Part shown: positions 1-6,582 of the stretch, piece by piece
Position numbering within the stretch: position 1 is the first letter of the stretch
Layout: each line of letters begins with the position of its first letter
Source of the DNA: Candidatus Fermentibacterota bacterium
GTDB lineage: Bacteria; JAFGKV01
DNA: 20,072 bases
Reading direction: 5' to 3'
Assembly (NCBI GenBank): GCA_030620115.1
Contig: JAUXFG010000065.1
Location: forward strand, 1 to 20,072
Program-made: the position numbers and the translations under genes
The notes under the pieces: generated by a model
Told to the model about the DNA's origin: nothing
What the model saw: only the letters and a program-made list of their open reading frames with translations
Database searches by the model: none

Positions 1-367
1 CCCCGCCTCTGCGTCGCGTGACGCTGACCTCCACAAAGTCCAATGTACCTTTGATGGGTACACGTGGTTTCCTGACGACAACTTCGACCTCGGTTACGGG
101 AAATCGCGAGAGAATCTCGACTGCGATTTCCTCAGCCAATGCCTCCAGAAGGTTGTAGACCCTCGTGGTGGTGATATGCTCCACAGTGGCATATACATGG
201 CTATAGTCAACAGCGGCTAAGAGACGGTCGTTCTGTGCCGCAGTATGGAGGTCAAGAAACATGGAGAGATCGATCTCGAATCTCTGTCCGAGTTCTCGCT
301 CGGCCTTGGATACACCGTGAGAGGCATAGAAGACCATGTTTTTCAAGGTGATTCGGTCAAGACTCAT
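1..367 (-). CDS. folB: Dihydroneopterin aldolase FolB (3' end beyond the left edge)
   Basis: Catalyses cleavage of 7,8-dihydroneopterin to 6-hydroxymethyl-dihydropterin plus glycolaldehyde in cytoplasmic folate synthesis. The reverse strand reads from ATG (365-367) for 122 codons with no stop before the window edge, so nearly the whole protein is visible (E. coli FolB is about 120 residues). Family landmarks are in order: SHGVSKAER near residues 16-24 with conserved Glu23, GQRFEIDL at 27-34, VDYSHV with Tyr55, NLLEALAEEIA at 72-82 with Glu75, and VRKPRVPIKG at 98-107 with Lys100. These correspond to the pterin-binding Glu and Tyr and the catalytic Lys. A GGGGTGA ribosome-binding sequence sits 6 bases before the ATG. 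Nothing odd is seen apart from truncation by the window. Family assignment is strong; epimerase activity (FolX type) cannot be excluded. Confidence 0.93.
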   Translation of the reverse strand, partial: MSLDRITLKNMVFYASHGVSKAERELGQRFEIDLSMFLDLHTAAQNDRLLAAVDYSHVYATVEHITTTRVYNLLEALAEEIAVEILSRFPVTEVEVVVRKPRVPIKGTLDFVEVSVTRRRGG

Positions 368-580
368 AAGGATTCACCCCGTATTCGACGCCCGGCGATA
401 TGCGTCCCGACATCCTTTCAGCATGGTCTCGTGCAGAGGCCCACATTCTTCACCCTGACATGCAGCCTCAAAGGCCGAAAATCACTATAGCCACCAGCCC
501 CACACTGTCAAGCGCCACAGTACTGCATGCTTCTGCGCACCCCATTCCTATCCCGGATCTCTCACCAGCTTTTGGCTGCA

Positions 581-601
581 GTCCCGCGTCAGACGCGGGA
601 C
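581..601. repeat. Perfect 10-bp inverted repeat, 1-base spacer
   Basis: GTCCCGCGTC, one A, then GACGCGGGAC: both arms match exactly. A related shorter motif, CCCGC-AGTAC-GCGGG, occurs at 2717-2731, so this may be one member of a small dispersed hairpin family. It has no T-run and is not a classical terminator. Confidence 0.75.
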
Positions 602-774
602 AGAGGATACGTCTGCGGGGTCCTCAGTCGCAAGCCTCGCATTCAGAACCATCTCGGCAGCTTCGCTTCGAAAGTCGGTGAGAAGTCCGGGCTAAATGGG
701 TTGTGAGTCGTTGGTTGTGAATTGTCTTTTCCAATCCCCCAATTCGCATTCGAGGATTCGAGGATTTCCGCACC

Positions 775-877
775 GAGATTCTTCGGTCGCTTCGCTTCCT
801 CAGAATGACATATAGTACTACTTTCTTCTGCGCACTACCGCTGTCATTCTGAGCGACTGAAAGGAGCGAAAAATCTC
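775..877. repeat. Inverted pair of 35-bp dispersed repeat units
   Basis: The unit at 843-877 begins GTCATTCTGAGCGA and ends AAATCTC. The unit at 775-809 is the same type in reverse, beginning GAGATTCTTC and ending CAGAATGAC. They face each other across 33 bases and could fold into one long imperfect hairpin. They resemble the intergenic CATTCTGAG...GAATCTC repeats common in environmental bacterial genomes. No transposase is present. Confidence 0.7.
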
Positions 878-919
878 TCCTCATTCCAGCAACATCCCAA
901 CACCCCAATACCCCAATCC

Positions 920-2170
920 TCAATTCCCCACTCCCGGCTTCCCAAGAACGCCTTTCACATCCTGTCCTGTGGGATACTGGAAGACCCTGAGCTCGAAAAG
1001 TGGTAGGGAAGCCATGATGTGGTCGAAGATGTCGGCTTGAATGCCCTCATAGTTGGCCCAGGCCTGATCACCGCTGAATACGTAGATCTCGATGGGCAGG
1101 CCATGTTCAGTGGGGGGAAGATGCCGAACCAGGAATGTCATGTCCTGCCTGATCTTCGGGTGCTGCTTCAGATATTCAACTATGTATGCTCGAAATGTGC
1201 CAATATTGGTGAGTCGTCTACCATTGATCAATTCGGAAGTATTATATAAATGCGCTTCATTATACTCTTCAATTTCGGCTGTCTTAGATCCTATGTATTG
1301 AGTGAGGAGTTGAAAGCGTTCAAACTTCTTCAGCATCTCATCAGTGCAGAATTTGATACTGGTCATGTCAATATTGAGCGATCGTTTGATGCGTCTCCCT
1401 CCGCATTCCTCCATACCTCTCCAGTTGGTGAAAGAGTCAGAGATCAAGGCATAGGTAGGAATCGTGGCGATGGTCTTGTTCCAGTTCTGAACCTTCACCG
1501 TGTTCAGGCTTATGTCGGTAACCGTCCCATCAGCACCATACTTCGGCATGGCAATCCAATCTCCTACATGGATCATGTCATTGGAGGCGAGCTGGATACT
1601 GGCAACAAGGGCCAGTATGGAGTCTTTGAAGATCAGGAGGAGAATCGCCGTCATGGCGCCAATGCCGCTCAGAACTCCCCAGGGGGACCGCCCCATGAGC
1701 GCAGAGATGACAATGACGGCGCCTATGATATAGATGAATGTCTTGGCAACTTGGACATAGCCCTTGATCGGCCGCTCTTTTGACACTTCGAAGGTGGCAT
1801 AGATGTCGAGAAGCGCACTAAGTGCTGAGTCCAAAACGAATATGGCCACGATCCCCATGTAGCAGATGGAGAGACGTTGGATACAATCAGTGAGCTGGGG
1901 GAAGGCCGCGGCAGAGAAGTAGATCACCAGGGCTGGAGCGAGATGGGAAAGCCGCAGGAAGACGCCTCTTTCGAAGAGCACATCGTCCCATGTCGTCTTG
2001 CTTTTCCGAACGATGTACCCCAGAGCCTTCAATAGACGCTTCTTGGCGATATGGTTGGCCACAATTGCCAGAACAACCACCACGAGGGCAATGACGAGCT
2101 CAGTGAGGTACAATGAGTATGGCTGCCCGATGCCAGCTCCTGACAACCACTCGTTGAGCAGATCTTTCAT
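920..2170 (-). CDS. ybdG: YbdG/MscM-type mechanosensitive ion channel
   Basis: Inner-membrane channel of the MscS superfamily that releases solutes when membrane tension rises on hypo-osmotic shock. The 416 residues match the length of E. coli YbdG (about 415) and show its signatures: hydrophobic segments near 22-42, 74-92, 100-124 and 138-160, the pore-helix region 164-198 (GIGAMTAILLLIFKDSILAL), and the beta domain with SNDMIHVGDWIAMPKYGADG (197-215), NTVKVQNWNKTIATIPT (223-239) and SDSFTNWRGM (244-253). GGRRIKRSLNIDMTSIKF and TNIGTFRAY further on are also YbdG-like, separating it from short MscS. The start ATG (2168-2170) has a strong AAGGAG about 5-6 bases upstream. It is a monocistronic-looking minus-strand gene, divergent from creB. 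Two overlapping perfect palindromes lie about 55-73 bp upstream of it. Confidence 0.95.
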   Translation of the reverse strand: MKDLLNEWLSGAGIGQPYSLYLTELVIALVVVVLAIVANHIAKKRLLKALGYIVRKSKTTWDDVLFERGVFLRLSHLAPALVIYFSAAAFPQLTDCIQRLSICYMGIVAIFVLDSALSALLDIYATFEVSKERPIKGYVQVAKTFIYIIGAVIVISALMGRSPWGVLSGIGAMTAILLLIFKDSILALVASIQLASNDMIHVGDWIAMPKYGADGTVTDISLNTVKVQNWNKTIATIPTYALISDSFTNWRGMEECGGRRIKRSLNIDMTSIKFCTDEMLKKFERFQLLTQYIGSKTAEIEEYNEAHLYNTSELINGRRLTNIGTFRAYIVEYLKQHPKIRQDMTFLVRHLPPTEHGLPIEIYVFSGDQAWANYEGIQADIFDHIMASLPLFELRVFQYPTGQDVKGVLGKPGVGN

Positions 2171-2224
2171 TATCTCTCCTTGGAGGAAGACTAGTTATTC
2201 GATTCGAGAACCGCGGCGTGGGCA

Positions 2225-2243
2225 CTCACGTGAGAGTCGACTC
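2225..2243. promoter_or_regulatory. Two overlapping perfect 10-bp palindromes upstream of ybdG
   Basis: CTCACGTGAG (2225-2234) and GAGTCGACTC (2234-2243) share one G. They lie 55-73 bp upstream of the ybdG start, where an operator could sit. No regulator is known for them, so the regulatory reading is inference only. Confidence 0.3.
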
Positions 2244-2551
2244 ATTGATGTCTCGCCCCGTTCTAATCGGGACACCGCAAAGATACGGAATTAGGCCGCT
2301 CAGAACAATGGCTCGGCGTGCCTGCGATTCAGAGAGCAGCTGTGAAATCCGGGATCGGACCAGTACCTTGACACCATCTCCCCGTTCCCTTAGGGTTCAC
2401 GCAAGAATAGGTTCGCATTCTTGGCGCACAGATTTGTCGCAGAATTTGGTATGTTTCATTTTCTCATTTTACGGTCTCGGCCTCGTGCTACGGCTCACGA
2501 TAGGAATACAAGATCCCGTGGAGAGATCCCGGAACCGTGGCGCCACCCTCA

Positions 2552-2712
2552 GTCATTGCGAGGAGGGGAGCGACGAAGCAATCTCCTGCCCTCAACTGAG
2601 ATCGCCGCGCTACTGCTCGCGATGACGAGCTCCACCACCTGTCATTGCGAGGAGAGTAGCGACGAAGCAATCTCATCCGCGCATTGAGATCGCTGCGCTG
2701 TCGCTCGCGATG
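2552..2712 (+). repeat. Two tandem copies of a 70-75 bp hairpin repeat
   Basis: Copy 1 (2552-2626) has a left arm starting GTCATTGCGAGGAG, a 12-base loop and a right arm from GAGATCG ending CTCGCGATGAC. Copy 2 (2641-2712) has the same layout, with the last two bases of the right arm lost. They stand head to tail, 14 bases apart. The arms are imperfect complements, so each could form a stem-loop of roughly 30 bp. They belong to the same broad family as the elements at 5008, 5240, 6283, 6974 and 8794. Confidence 0.8.
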
Positions 2713-2845
2713 CCCCCCCGCAGTACGCGGGATTTGCGGTCGAGACGAGGCCAATAGAGGTGGCGAAGATGGGATGTCAAAATGTAAAGTTATTTCTGCG
2801 CGAGCTCCTATCTCAGGTCAGCTTCATAAAAGGGGGATTGAGGGC

Positions 2846-2863
2846 ATGGAACGTAAACAATGA
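2846..2863 (+). CDS. Possible five-codon leader overlapping the creB start
   Basis: ATG (2846-2848) followed by GAA CGT AAA CAA TGA encodes Met-Glu-Arg-Lys-Gln. Its TGA (2861-2863) overlaps the creB ATG (2860-2862) as ATGA. G-rich sequence (AGGGGG at 2831-2836) lies 9 bases before this ATG, whereas creB itself has only a weak GGA upstream. This would allow translational coupling, but the peptide is too short for coding evidence and may be chance. Confidence 0.25.
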   Translation: MERKQ

Positions 2864-3552
2864 AGAAAATCCTCGTTATCGAAGATGAACCGTCTGTGGT
2901 TGAGAATATCACGTATGCGTTGAGCACAGAGGGTTTCGAGGCCATCTCTTGTTCCACGGGCCGGGAGGGGCTGGCCGTCTTCCGAAGGAGCCCCATTGAT
3001 CTTGTGATTCTTGATATCGGTTTGCCTGATGCAAGTGGTTTCGAGATCTGCAAAGAGATGCGCAGAATCTCGAATGTGCCCATCCTATTCTTGACCGCTC
3101 GCACCAGCGAGATCGACCGCGTCGTGGGGCTCGAGATCGGAGGCGATGATTACGTGGTAAAGCCTTTCAGCCCGCGTGAGCTTACCGCACGAGTCAAGGC
3201 CATTCTCCGTCGCTCTTCTGGTCCGGTCGATCCACCCGGCCCCGATCACGCCAATGACTGTTTTCCATTCAAGATCGATGGCGATCGTTGCACGATCCAC
3301 TTCCTGGGCACTGCCCTCCCGCTGACTCGCTATGAATACAGGCTTCTTGCGGTGCTTGTTCGGCGACCGGGGCGGGTCTACTCCCGGGACATGCTGCTCG
3401 AGCTTGCCTGGGAGGTTCCAGAGGCGAGCATGGACCGCACAATCGATGCGCACATCAAGAGCATCCGTGCAAAACTGCGGAAAGTCAGCGCCGATGTAGA
3501 TCCGATTAAGACACATCGCGGTTTCGGCTACTCGCTCAGGGATGACTGGTGA
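2860..3552 (+). CDS. creB: CreB-type response regulator (OmpR/PhoB family)
   Basis: Cytoplasmic transcription factor activated by phosphotransfer from CreC, encoded next to it. The 230-residue product has a receiver domain (about 1-120) with acidic pair Glu8/Asp9, phosphoacceptor Asp52 in LVILDIGLPD, Thr79 (FLTART) and Lys101 (VVKPFSPREL). A winged-helix domain (about 145-228) contains LTRYEYRLL, RPGRVYSRDML and DAHIKSIRAKLR, ending THRGFGYSL. The stretches RTSEIDRVVGLEIGGDDYVVK and ALPLTRYEY, the terminal Ser-Leu-Arg and the CreC-type partner point to CreB rather than a generic OmpR member. In E. coli CreB binds TTCAC-N6-TTCAC direct repeats and controls creD and metabolic genes. No creA or creD is present here. 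The ribosome-binding site is weak, possibly offset by coupling to the tiny upstream ORF. Confidence 0.93.
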   Translation: MKKILVIEDEPSVVENITYALSTEGFEAISCSTGREGLAVFRRSPIDLVILDIGLPDASGFEICKEMRRISNVPILFLTARTSEIDRVVGLEIGGDDYVVKPFSPRELTARVKAILRRSSGPVDPPGPDHANDCFPFKIDGDRCTIHFLGTALPLTRYEYRLLAVLVRRPGRVYSRDMLLELAWEVPEASMDRTIDAHIKSIRAKLRKVSADVDPIKTHRGFGYSLRDDW

Positions 3553-4985
3553 GAATCAGGACACGTCTTTTCCTCTGCTATTTCATCATTGTGGCCGCGG
3601 GATTCTACTATCTCGTGGACTGGATTCTGGATGATCTCCGGCCTCGCTATCTCGAGTCTGTGGAGGAATCGCTGGTAGACACGGCGAATATTCTCTCTTC
3701 CATATTCACCGATGTTTTGGCTGAAGGAACCGAGCCTGCTGAAGCATTTCGACACACTTTTGAGGATGTGAAGAAGAGGCGGTTTTCCGCTCGCATCTAT
3801 GAATTCGAGAAGACGCATGTTGATCTACGCGTGTACGCTACCGATTCGGAAGGGATTGTTGTCTTTGACTCCGATGATGGACGGGATGAAGGAGCCGACT
3901 ACTCACAATGGAATGACGTCTACCGGACCCTGGCCGGTGAATACGGCGCCAGAGCAACGCGAACGGACCCCGAGGATCCATCAACTACGATTCTCTACGT
4001 GGCGGCGCCCTTGAGATCCGGCGAGAACACGGTTGGGGTTTTGACCGTGTGCAAGCCATTGCTCAGTGGTAATCTTCTCATACGAGGCGCACAACAAAAG
4101 ATCATTATTGTCGGTATCGCCGCGGGGCTGTCCGTACTGCTCCTTGGGTTGGTGACGTCGACATGGATTACACGGCCCATCGAGAAGCTGACACAGTATG
4201 CCATGGCTGTCCGAGACGGAAAGAGAATAGGGCTTCCGGATCTCGGCAACAGCGAGATCGGCGTCATGGGCAAAGCACTTGATGAAATGAGAGAGGCACT
4301 GGAGGGGAAGGAGTACGTCGAGCAGTACATACAGACACTTACTCATGGGCTCAAAGGGCCGCTTTCGGCCATTCGAGGGGCGGTGGAGCTTCTCCAGGAG
4401 GATATGGGGCCCGAGCGACGTGGGCGGTTTTTGAGAAATGTGGAGGTGGAGACAGCACGACTTCAAAGAATCGCCGATCGTCTTCTTCTGCTTGCCTCCC
4501 TTGAGAGCAGAAAGGGGCTTCGAGACGTCGAAGATATTGATCTGGTACGCCTCATCGGCGAATTGATAGAGAGCTCCGCGGTGCATGTTTCTTCGAGGAA
4601 GATCGATCTCACTTCCTCTCCGGAAAAGGCCTACCTTGTTCGCGGCGAACGTTTCCTTCTCTACCACGCCCTCCATAATCTGATTCAGAATGCCACGGAG
4701 TTCACCTCCGAAGAGGGGGCCATTGAGATCGCCATCACGGAATCCGATATGATCGACATTTCAGTCATGGATGACGGCCCGGGCATTCCCGAGTATGCCC
4801 TTGATCGTGTTTTCGAACGTTTCTACTCATTGCAGCGACCCGACACCGGAAGAAAAAGCTCAGGTCTTGGCCTCAGTTTCGCCCGTGAGGTTGCCGAGCT
4901 CCACGGTGGAACCGTCTCGGTACAGAACAGACCGGAAGGAGGCGTAAAGGCCAGTTTTCGCTTGCCTCAGTCCCCTGTCTCATAG
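3549..4985 (+). CDS. creC: CreC-type sensor histidine kinase with altered H-box
   Basis: Inner-membrane sensor kinase partner of CreB. The GTG start at 3549 overlaps the creB stop (GTGA), and the N-terminus MRIRTRLFLCYF matches the CreC pattern; the 478 residues are close to E. coli CreC (about 474). Layout: transmembrane helix about 7-24, periplasmic sensor 25-183 including DYSQWNDVYRTLAGEYGAR, second helix 184-207, HAMP linker 208-262, dimerisation/phosphoacceptor region around His266, then an ATPase domain with the N-box (Asn381), DDGPGIP (408-414), VFERFYSL and SSGLGLSF (about 437-444). The H-box reads His-Gly-Leu-Lys-Gly (266-270) instead of the usual His-Glu-Leu-Lys-Ser. The acidic residue after the His, normally important for catalysis, is therefore missing although the rest of the kinase looks intact. 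It may be catalytically weakened or rewired. Confidence 0.94.
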   Translation: MRIRTRLFLCYFIIVAAGFYYLVDWILDDLRPRYLESVEESLVDTANILSSIFTDVLAEGTEPAEAFRHTFEDVKKRRFSARIYEFEKTHVDLRVYATDSEGIVVFDSDDGRDEGADYSQWNDVYRTLAGEYGARATRTDPEDPSTTILYVAAPLRSGENTVGVLTVCKPLLSGNLLIRGAQQKIIIVGIAAGLSVLLLGLVTSTWITRPIEKLTQYAMAVRDGKRIGLPDLGNSEIGVMGKALDEMREALEGKEYVEQYIQTLTHGLKGPLSAIRGAVELLQEDMGPERRGRFLRNVEVETARLQRIADRLLLLASLESRKGLRDVEDIDLVRLIGELIESSAVHVSSRKIDLTSSPEKAYLVRGERFLLYHALHNLIQNATEFTSEEGAIEIAITESDMIDISVMDDGPGIPEYALDRVFERFYSLQRPDTGRKSSGLGLSFAREVAELHGGTVSVQNRPEGGVKASFRLPQSPVS

Positions 4986-5007
4986 ATATGGTAACATATT
5001 GCTCGCA

Positions 5008-5078
5008 GTCATTGCGAGCCTTAGCAAAGCAATCCGCCAGCTGGCGGACTGCCGCGTCGCTTCACTCCTCGCAGTGAC
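5008..5078. repeat. Hairpin repeat with a CCGCCAGCTGGCGG centre
   Basis: The left arm starts GTCATTGCGAGCC (5008). The right arm (5047-5078) is the reverse complement, with one mismatch, of 32 bases of the GTCACTGCGAGGAG core found at 5240, 6283, 6974 and 8794. A perfect 14-bp palindrome sits at the centre. It starts 23 bases after the creC stop but has no T-run. Confidence 0.75.
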
Positions 5079-5151
5079 TTCATTGCAGCGCCGTGCCTAT
5101 CCGCACGAAGGCCGGCAAAAGAACCGGGTTGGCCTAGCCAAGTGAAGTGTA

Positions 5152-5278
5152 TCAGTGGCGCAGGTCAGTGGCGCAGGCGTCCCTGCCTGCGATGTTATCC
5201 TGCCTGCCCAAGAGCGATGCCTATTGTCACCCAACGATGGTCACTGCGAGGAGCGAAGCGACGCGGCAGTCTCAGCTC
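5152..5278 (+). repeat. Composite dispersed repeat, intact copy
   Basis: It starts with two exact tandem 13-mers TCAGTGGCGCAGG (5152-5177), then a GCAGGC/GCCTGC mini-hairpin and GATGTTATCCTGCC. A linker ending CCCAACGATG follows, then a 34-bp core (5240-5273) starting GTCACTGCGAGGAG and ending GCGGCAGTCTC. The first module recurs at 6713-6766, and the core recurs identically at 6283, 6974 and 8794, always on the plus strand. Confidence 0.8.
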
Positions 5279-5301
5279 TAAGGATGCTGTTACGCTATCG
5301 C

Positions 5302-5329
5302 TTGCCTCTGTCCGCAAATGTGATATACT
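5302..5329 (+). promoter_or_regulatory. Probable promoter of the toxin-antitoxin pair
   Basis: TTGCCT (5302-5307), a 16-base gap, then TATACT (5324-5329) preceded by an extended -10 TGA. Predicted start is near 5336, giving a leader of about 115 bases. A weaker alternative lies nearer the gene: TTGCTC (5390-5395), 17 bases, TATCTT (5413-5418). Confidence 0.45.
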
Positions 5330-5332
5330 CAC

Positions 5333-5352
5333 AGCATTCGGGATAGAATGCT
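5333..5352. promoter_or_regulatory. Possible autoregulatory operator
   Basis: AGCATTC, a 6-base gap (GGGATA), then GAATGCT: a perfect 7-bp inverted repeat over the predicted transcription start of the toxin-antitoxin unit. Antitoxins commonly repress their own promoters at such palindromes. Binding here is inferred. Confidence 0.35.
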
Positions 5353-5449
5353 ATTCGTTAGGCAGTCTTTCGTTCCCGATTAGTTCGTATTGCTCCTGCA
5401 ATCCAAGTCGCGTATCTTAAACTGATGGAGCCACTCACGAGGTGACAAG

Positions 5450-5683
5450 ATGATAGAAAGGATTGTTGTTGATCCCAAGGTTCACTTTGGAAAGCCCTGC
5501 GTCGCAGGCACGCGCATCACAGTGCAAAATGTCCTCGAACTACTTGATGAGGGTCTCCTTTTTGATCAGATTCTCCAAGACTACTATCCTGATCTGACTG
5601 TTGAGGATATCCATGCGTGCATTCAGTATGCGATTGCACTAGTAGCGTCTGAAGATATCCATCTGACAGCGATTCCGGCGTGA
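5450..5683 (+). CDS. DUF433 antitoxin (VapB45-like)
   Basis: Putative antitoxin that neutralises the PIN-fold protein encoded just after it. The 77-residue product carries the full DUF433 pattern: IVVDPKVHFGKPCVAGTRITV (about 5-25), then VLELLDEGLLFDQILQDYYPDLTVEDIHACIQYA, where the GTRI turn and the YP-LT-EDI helix are family hallmarks. The fold resembles a helix-turn-helix, consistent with repression of its own promoter. A good GAGGTGA (5439-5445) lies 4 bases before the ATG. Its stop overlaps the toxin start as GTGA, the usual arrangement for coupled synthesis. It is flanked on both sides by direct composite repeats, suggesting an accessory cassette. Antitoxin function is inferred from family and partner. 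Confidence 0.88.
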   Translation: MIERIVVDPKVHFGKPCVAGTRITVQNVLELLDEGLLFDQILQDYYPDLTVEDIHACIQYAIALVASEDIHLTAIPA

Positions 5684-6042
5684 AGTTTCTACTTGATCAC
5701 GATGTGTACAAAGCCACGGGTCAGTATCTGAGCCGTCTAGGGCATGATGTTGTTCATGTTGCTCAACTCGGCCTATCCAGGGCCAGCGATGAGGAATTGC
5801 TCGAAGTTGCTCAACAGCGAGGCCGACTCTTTGTCACACGTGATCGGGATTTCGGTCGTCTTGTCTTCTTGATGGGACTCAGTTCAGGAGTTCTTTATCT
5901 GCGCATGTTGCCTTCCACACAAAGCTTTGTTCACAACGAACTGAAAGGCGTACTGCGAGTCTACGACGAGGAAGAACTGTCACGGGCATTTGTCGTCATT
6001 GAACCGGGAGGACACAGGATTAGAAGACTTCCGAGGGAGTAA
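5680..6042 (+). CDS. DUF5615 PIN-like toxin (VapC45/Mut7-C type)
   Basis: Putative ribonuclease toxin of a type II toxin-antitoxin pair. The 120-residue product starts at a GTG (5680) overlapping the antitoxin stop by 4 bases; its first residues MKFLLDHDV are the expected N-terminus. Acidic residues typical of the family are visible: Asp6 (and Asp8), the SDEELLEVA helix with Asp37, and the TRDRDF motif with Asp55 and Asp57. The GHDVVHVAQLGLSRASDEE stretch is diagnostic. The length is typical and the active-site residues are intact, so it is probably not a decayed copy. The RNA target cannot be predicted. The C-terminal end (about 105-120) is basic. Confidence 0.88.
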   Translation: MKFLLDHDVYKATGQYLSRLGHDVVHVAQLGLSRASDEELLEVAQQRGRLFVTRDRDFGRLVFLMGLSSGVLYLRMLPSTQSFVHNELKGVLRVYDEEELSRAFVVIEPGGHRIRRLPRE

Positions 6043-6159
6043 GAGACAAGGACTTGATCAGTTCTACCGTTTCCCCCAAGAAGCGATCGATTTCGGTAGG
6101 ATCCTCTTCACCCTTTCGACGTTCATAAGATTTGCGGATTATCGCGTGACCACGTACCA

Positions 6160-6240
6160 TAGGTTGGGTTAGCGCAGCGTAACCCAACAACCCCGCCCGA
6201 ACCATGAATCGTCGGGTTACGTTTTGCTAATCCGACCTAC
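6160..6240. repeat. Large imperfect inverted repeat (TAGGTYGGRTTAGC type)
   Basis: The left arm (6160-6188) starts TAGGTTGGGTTAGC. The reverse complement of the right arm (6211-6240) starts GTAGGTCGGATTAGC. About 23 of 29 positions match. The left arm is itself a hairpin (TTGGGTTA/TAACCCAA). It looks like a solitary non-coding miniature element. Confidence 0.75.
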
Positions 6241-6259
6241 AGCCTAAAGTGCCTAGCCC

Positions 6260-6326
6260 AATCCTATTCTCACCCAGCGATAGTCACTGCGAGGAGCGAA
6301 GCGACGCGGCAGTCTCAGCTCCCGAA
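6260..6326 (+). repeat. Composite repeat copy without the first module
   Basis: Matches 6951-7017 over 67 bases with one mismatch (CAGCG versus CAACG). It includes the 34-bp core (6283-6316). Its left edge reads CCCAATCCTATTCTCACCC uninterrupted, and thus shows the sequence of the site before the nested element at 6776-6950 inserted. Confidence 0.85.
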
Positions 6327-6403
6327 ATACATGCGCTTTCTGCCACAGAAACAGCCGCATTGTCTGCTCTGCCACCCCTCACTCATCAGGAATCGAACCC
6401 ATC

Positions 6404-6443
6404 ATAAATCTCCACTAAATCCATGGATTTAGTGGAGATTTAT
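6404..6443. repeat. Perfect 40-bp palindrome with no spacer
   Basis: The 20-base half 6404-6423 (ATAAATCTCCACTAAATCCA) is exactly complementary to 6424-6443, centred on CCATGG. Symmetry stops abruptly on both sides (C at 6403 and C at 6444). The segment is A/T-rich compared with its surroundings. It could be a protein-binding site, a cruciform-forming element, the relic of a mobile-element end, or an assembly fold-back. Confidence 0.95.
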
Positions 6444-6540
6444 CGCGCCCACAATCTTGGGCCGCAACCAGACCGGACTACTGACCAGAACTCCTTTGCG
6501 AGCTCTGTCGATTCTGATAGAAATCCTCAGCCCTCCCCGT

Positions 6541-6582
6541 TGGACATTGGACATTGGACGTTGGATGTTGGATGTTGGATGT
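6541..6582 (+). repeat. Six tandem 7-bp units (TGGAYRT)
   Basis: TGGACAT twice, TGGACGT once and TGGATGT three times, without gaps. The array changes stepwise from one variant to another. There are no spacers and no cas genes, so it is a microsatellite-like array and not CRISPR. Confidence 0.9.

Larger units (their letters stand above)
368..919. other. Gene-free spacer between folB and ybdG, repeat-bearing
   Basis: About 550 bases with no ORF of convincing composition. It contains a near-perfect small palindrome (581-601), a pair of inverted 35-bp repeat units (775-877), a short ATTCGAGG duplication near 747-762, and a C/A-rich run of CCCCAATA-like units near 890-930 that runs into the 3' end of ybdG. 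No clear promoter or T-tract terminator was found. Confidence 0.6.
2171..2859. other. Divergent spacer between ybdG and creB with repeats
   Basis: About 690 bases between divergently transcribed genes, with no credible coding sequence. It holds overlapping palindromes near ybdG (2225-2243), a 7-bp-stem inverted repeat (CAAGAAT 2402-2408 and ATTCTTG 2417-2423), two tandem copies of a GTCATTGCGAGG hairpin repeat (2552-2712), a CCCGC/GCGGG hairpin (2717-2731), and a possible five-codon leader in front of creB. Translations of the repeats create the short ORFs seen here. Confidence 0.6.
4986..5449. other. Spacer between creC and the toxin-antitoxin pair
   Basis: About 460 bases without a credible gene. 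In order it contains an inverted hairpin repeat (5008-5078), a composite repeat (5152-5278), a probable promoter (5302-5329) with a palindrome at its start site (5333-5352), and the antitoxin ribosome-binding site. Short ORFs here include the repeat-derived SLRGAKRRGSL peptide and are not considered genes. Confidence 0.6.

Noticed and set aside
1250-1783. 177-codon plus-strand frame opposite ybdG
   Set aside because: It is the shadow of the conserved channel gene in another frame.
3981-4676. 231-codon antisense frame inside creC
   Set aside because: It lies wholly opposite a well-supported kinase gene and its product resembles no protein family I know.
5142-5420. Small ORFs containing SLRGAKRRGSL (also at 8789-8980)
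   Set aside because: This peptide is the translation of the dispersed 34-bp repeat core, and the frames have no ribosome-binding site or family resemblance.
5990-6172. 60-codon ORF across the toxin 3' end
   Set aside because: It overlaps the toxin in another frame, continues into a repeat, and has no ribosome-binding site.
6541-6582. CRISPR-like array
   Set aside because: Units are 7 bp and directly adjacent without spacers, and no cas gene is nearby.
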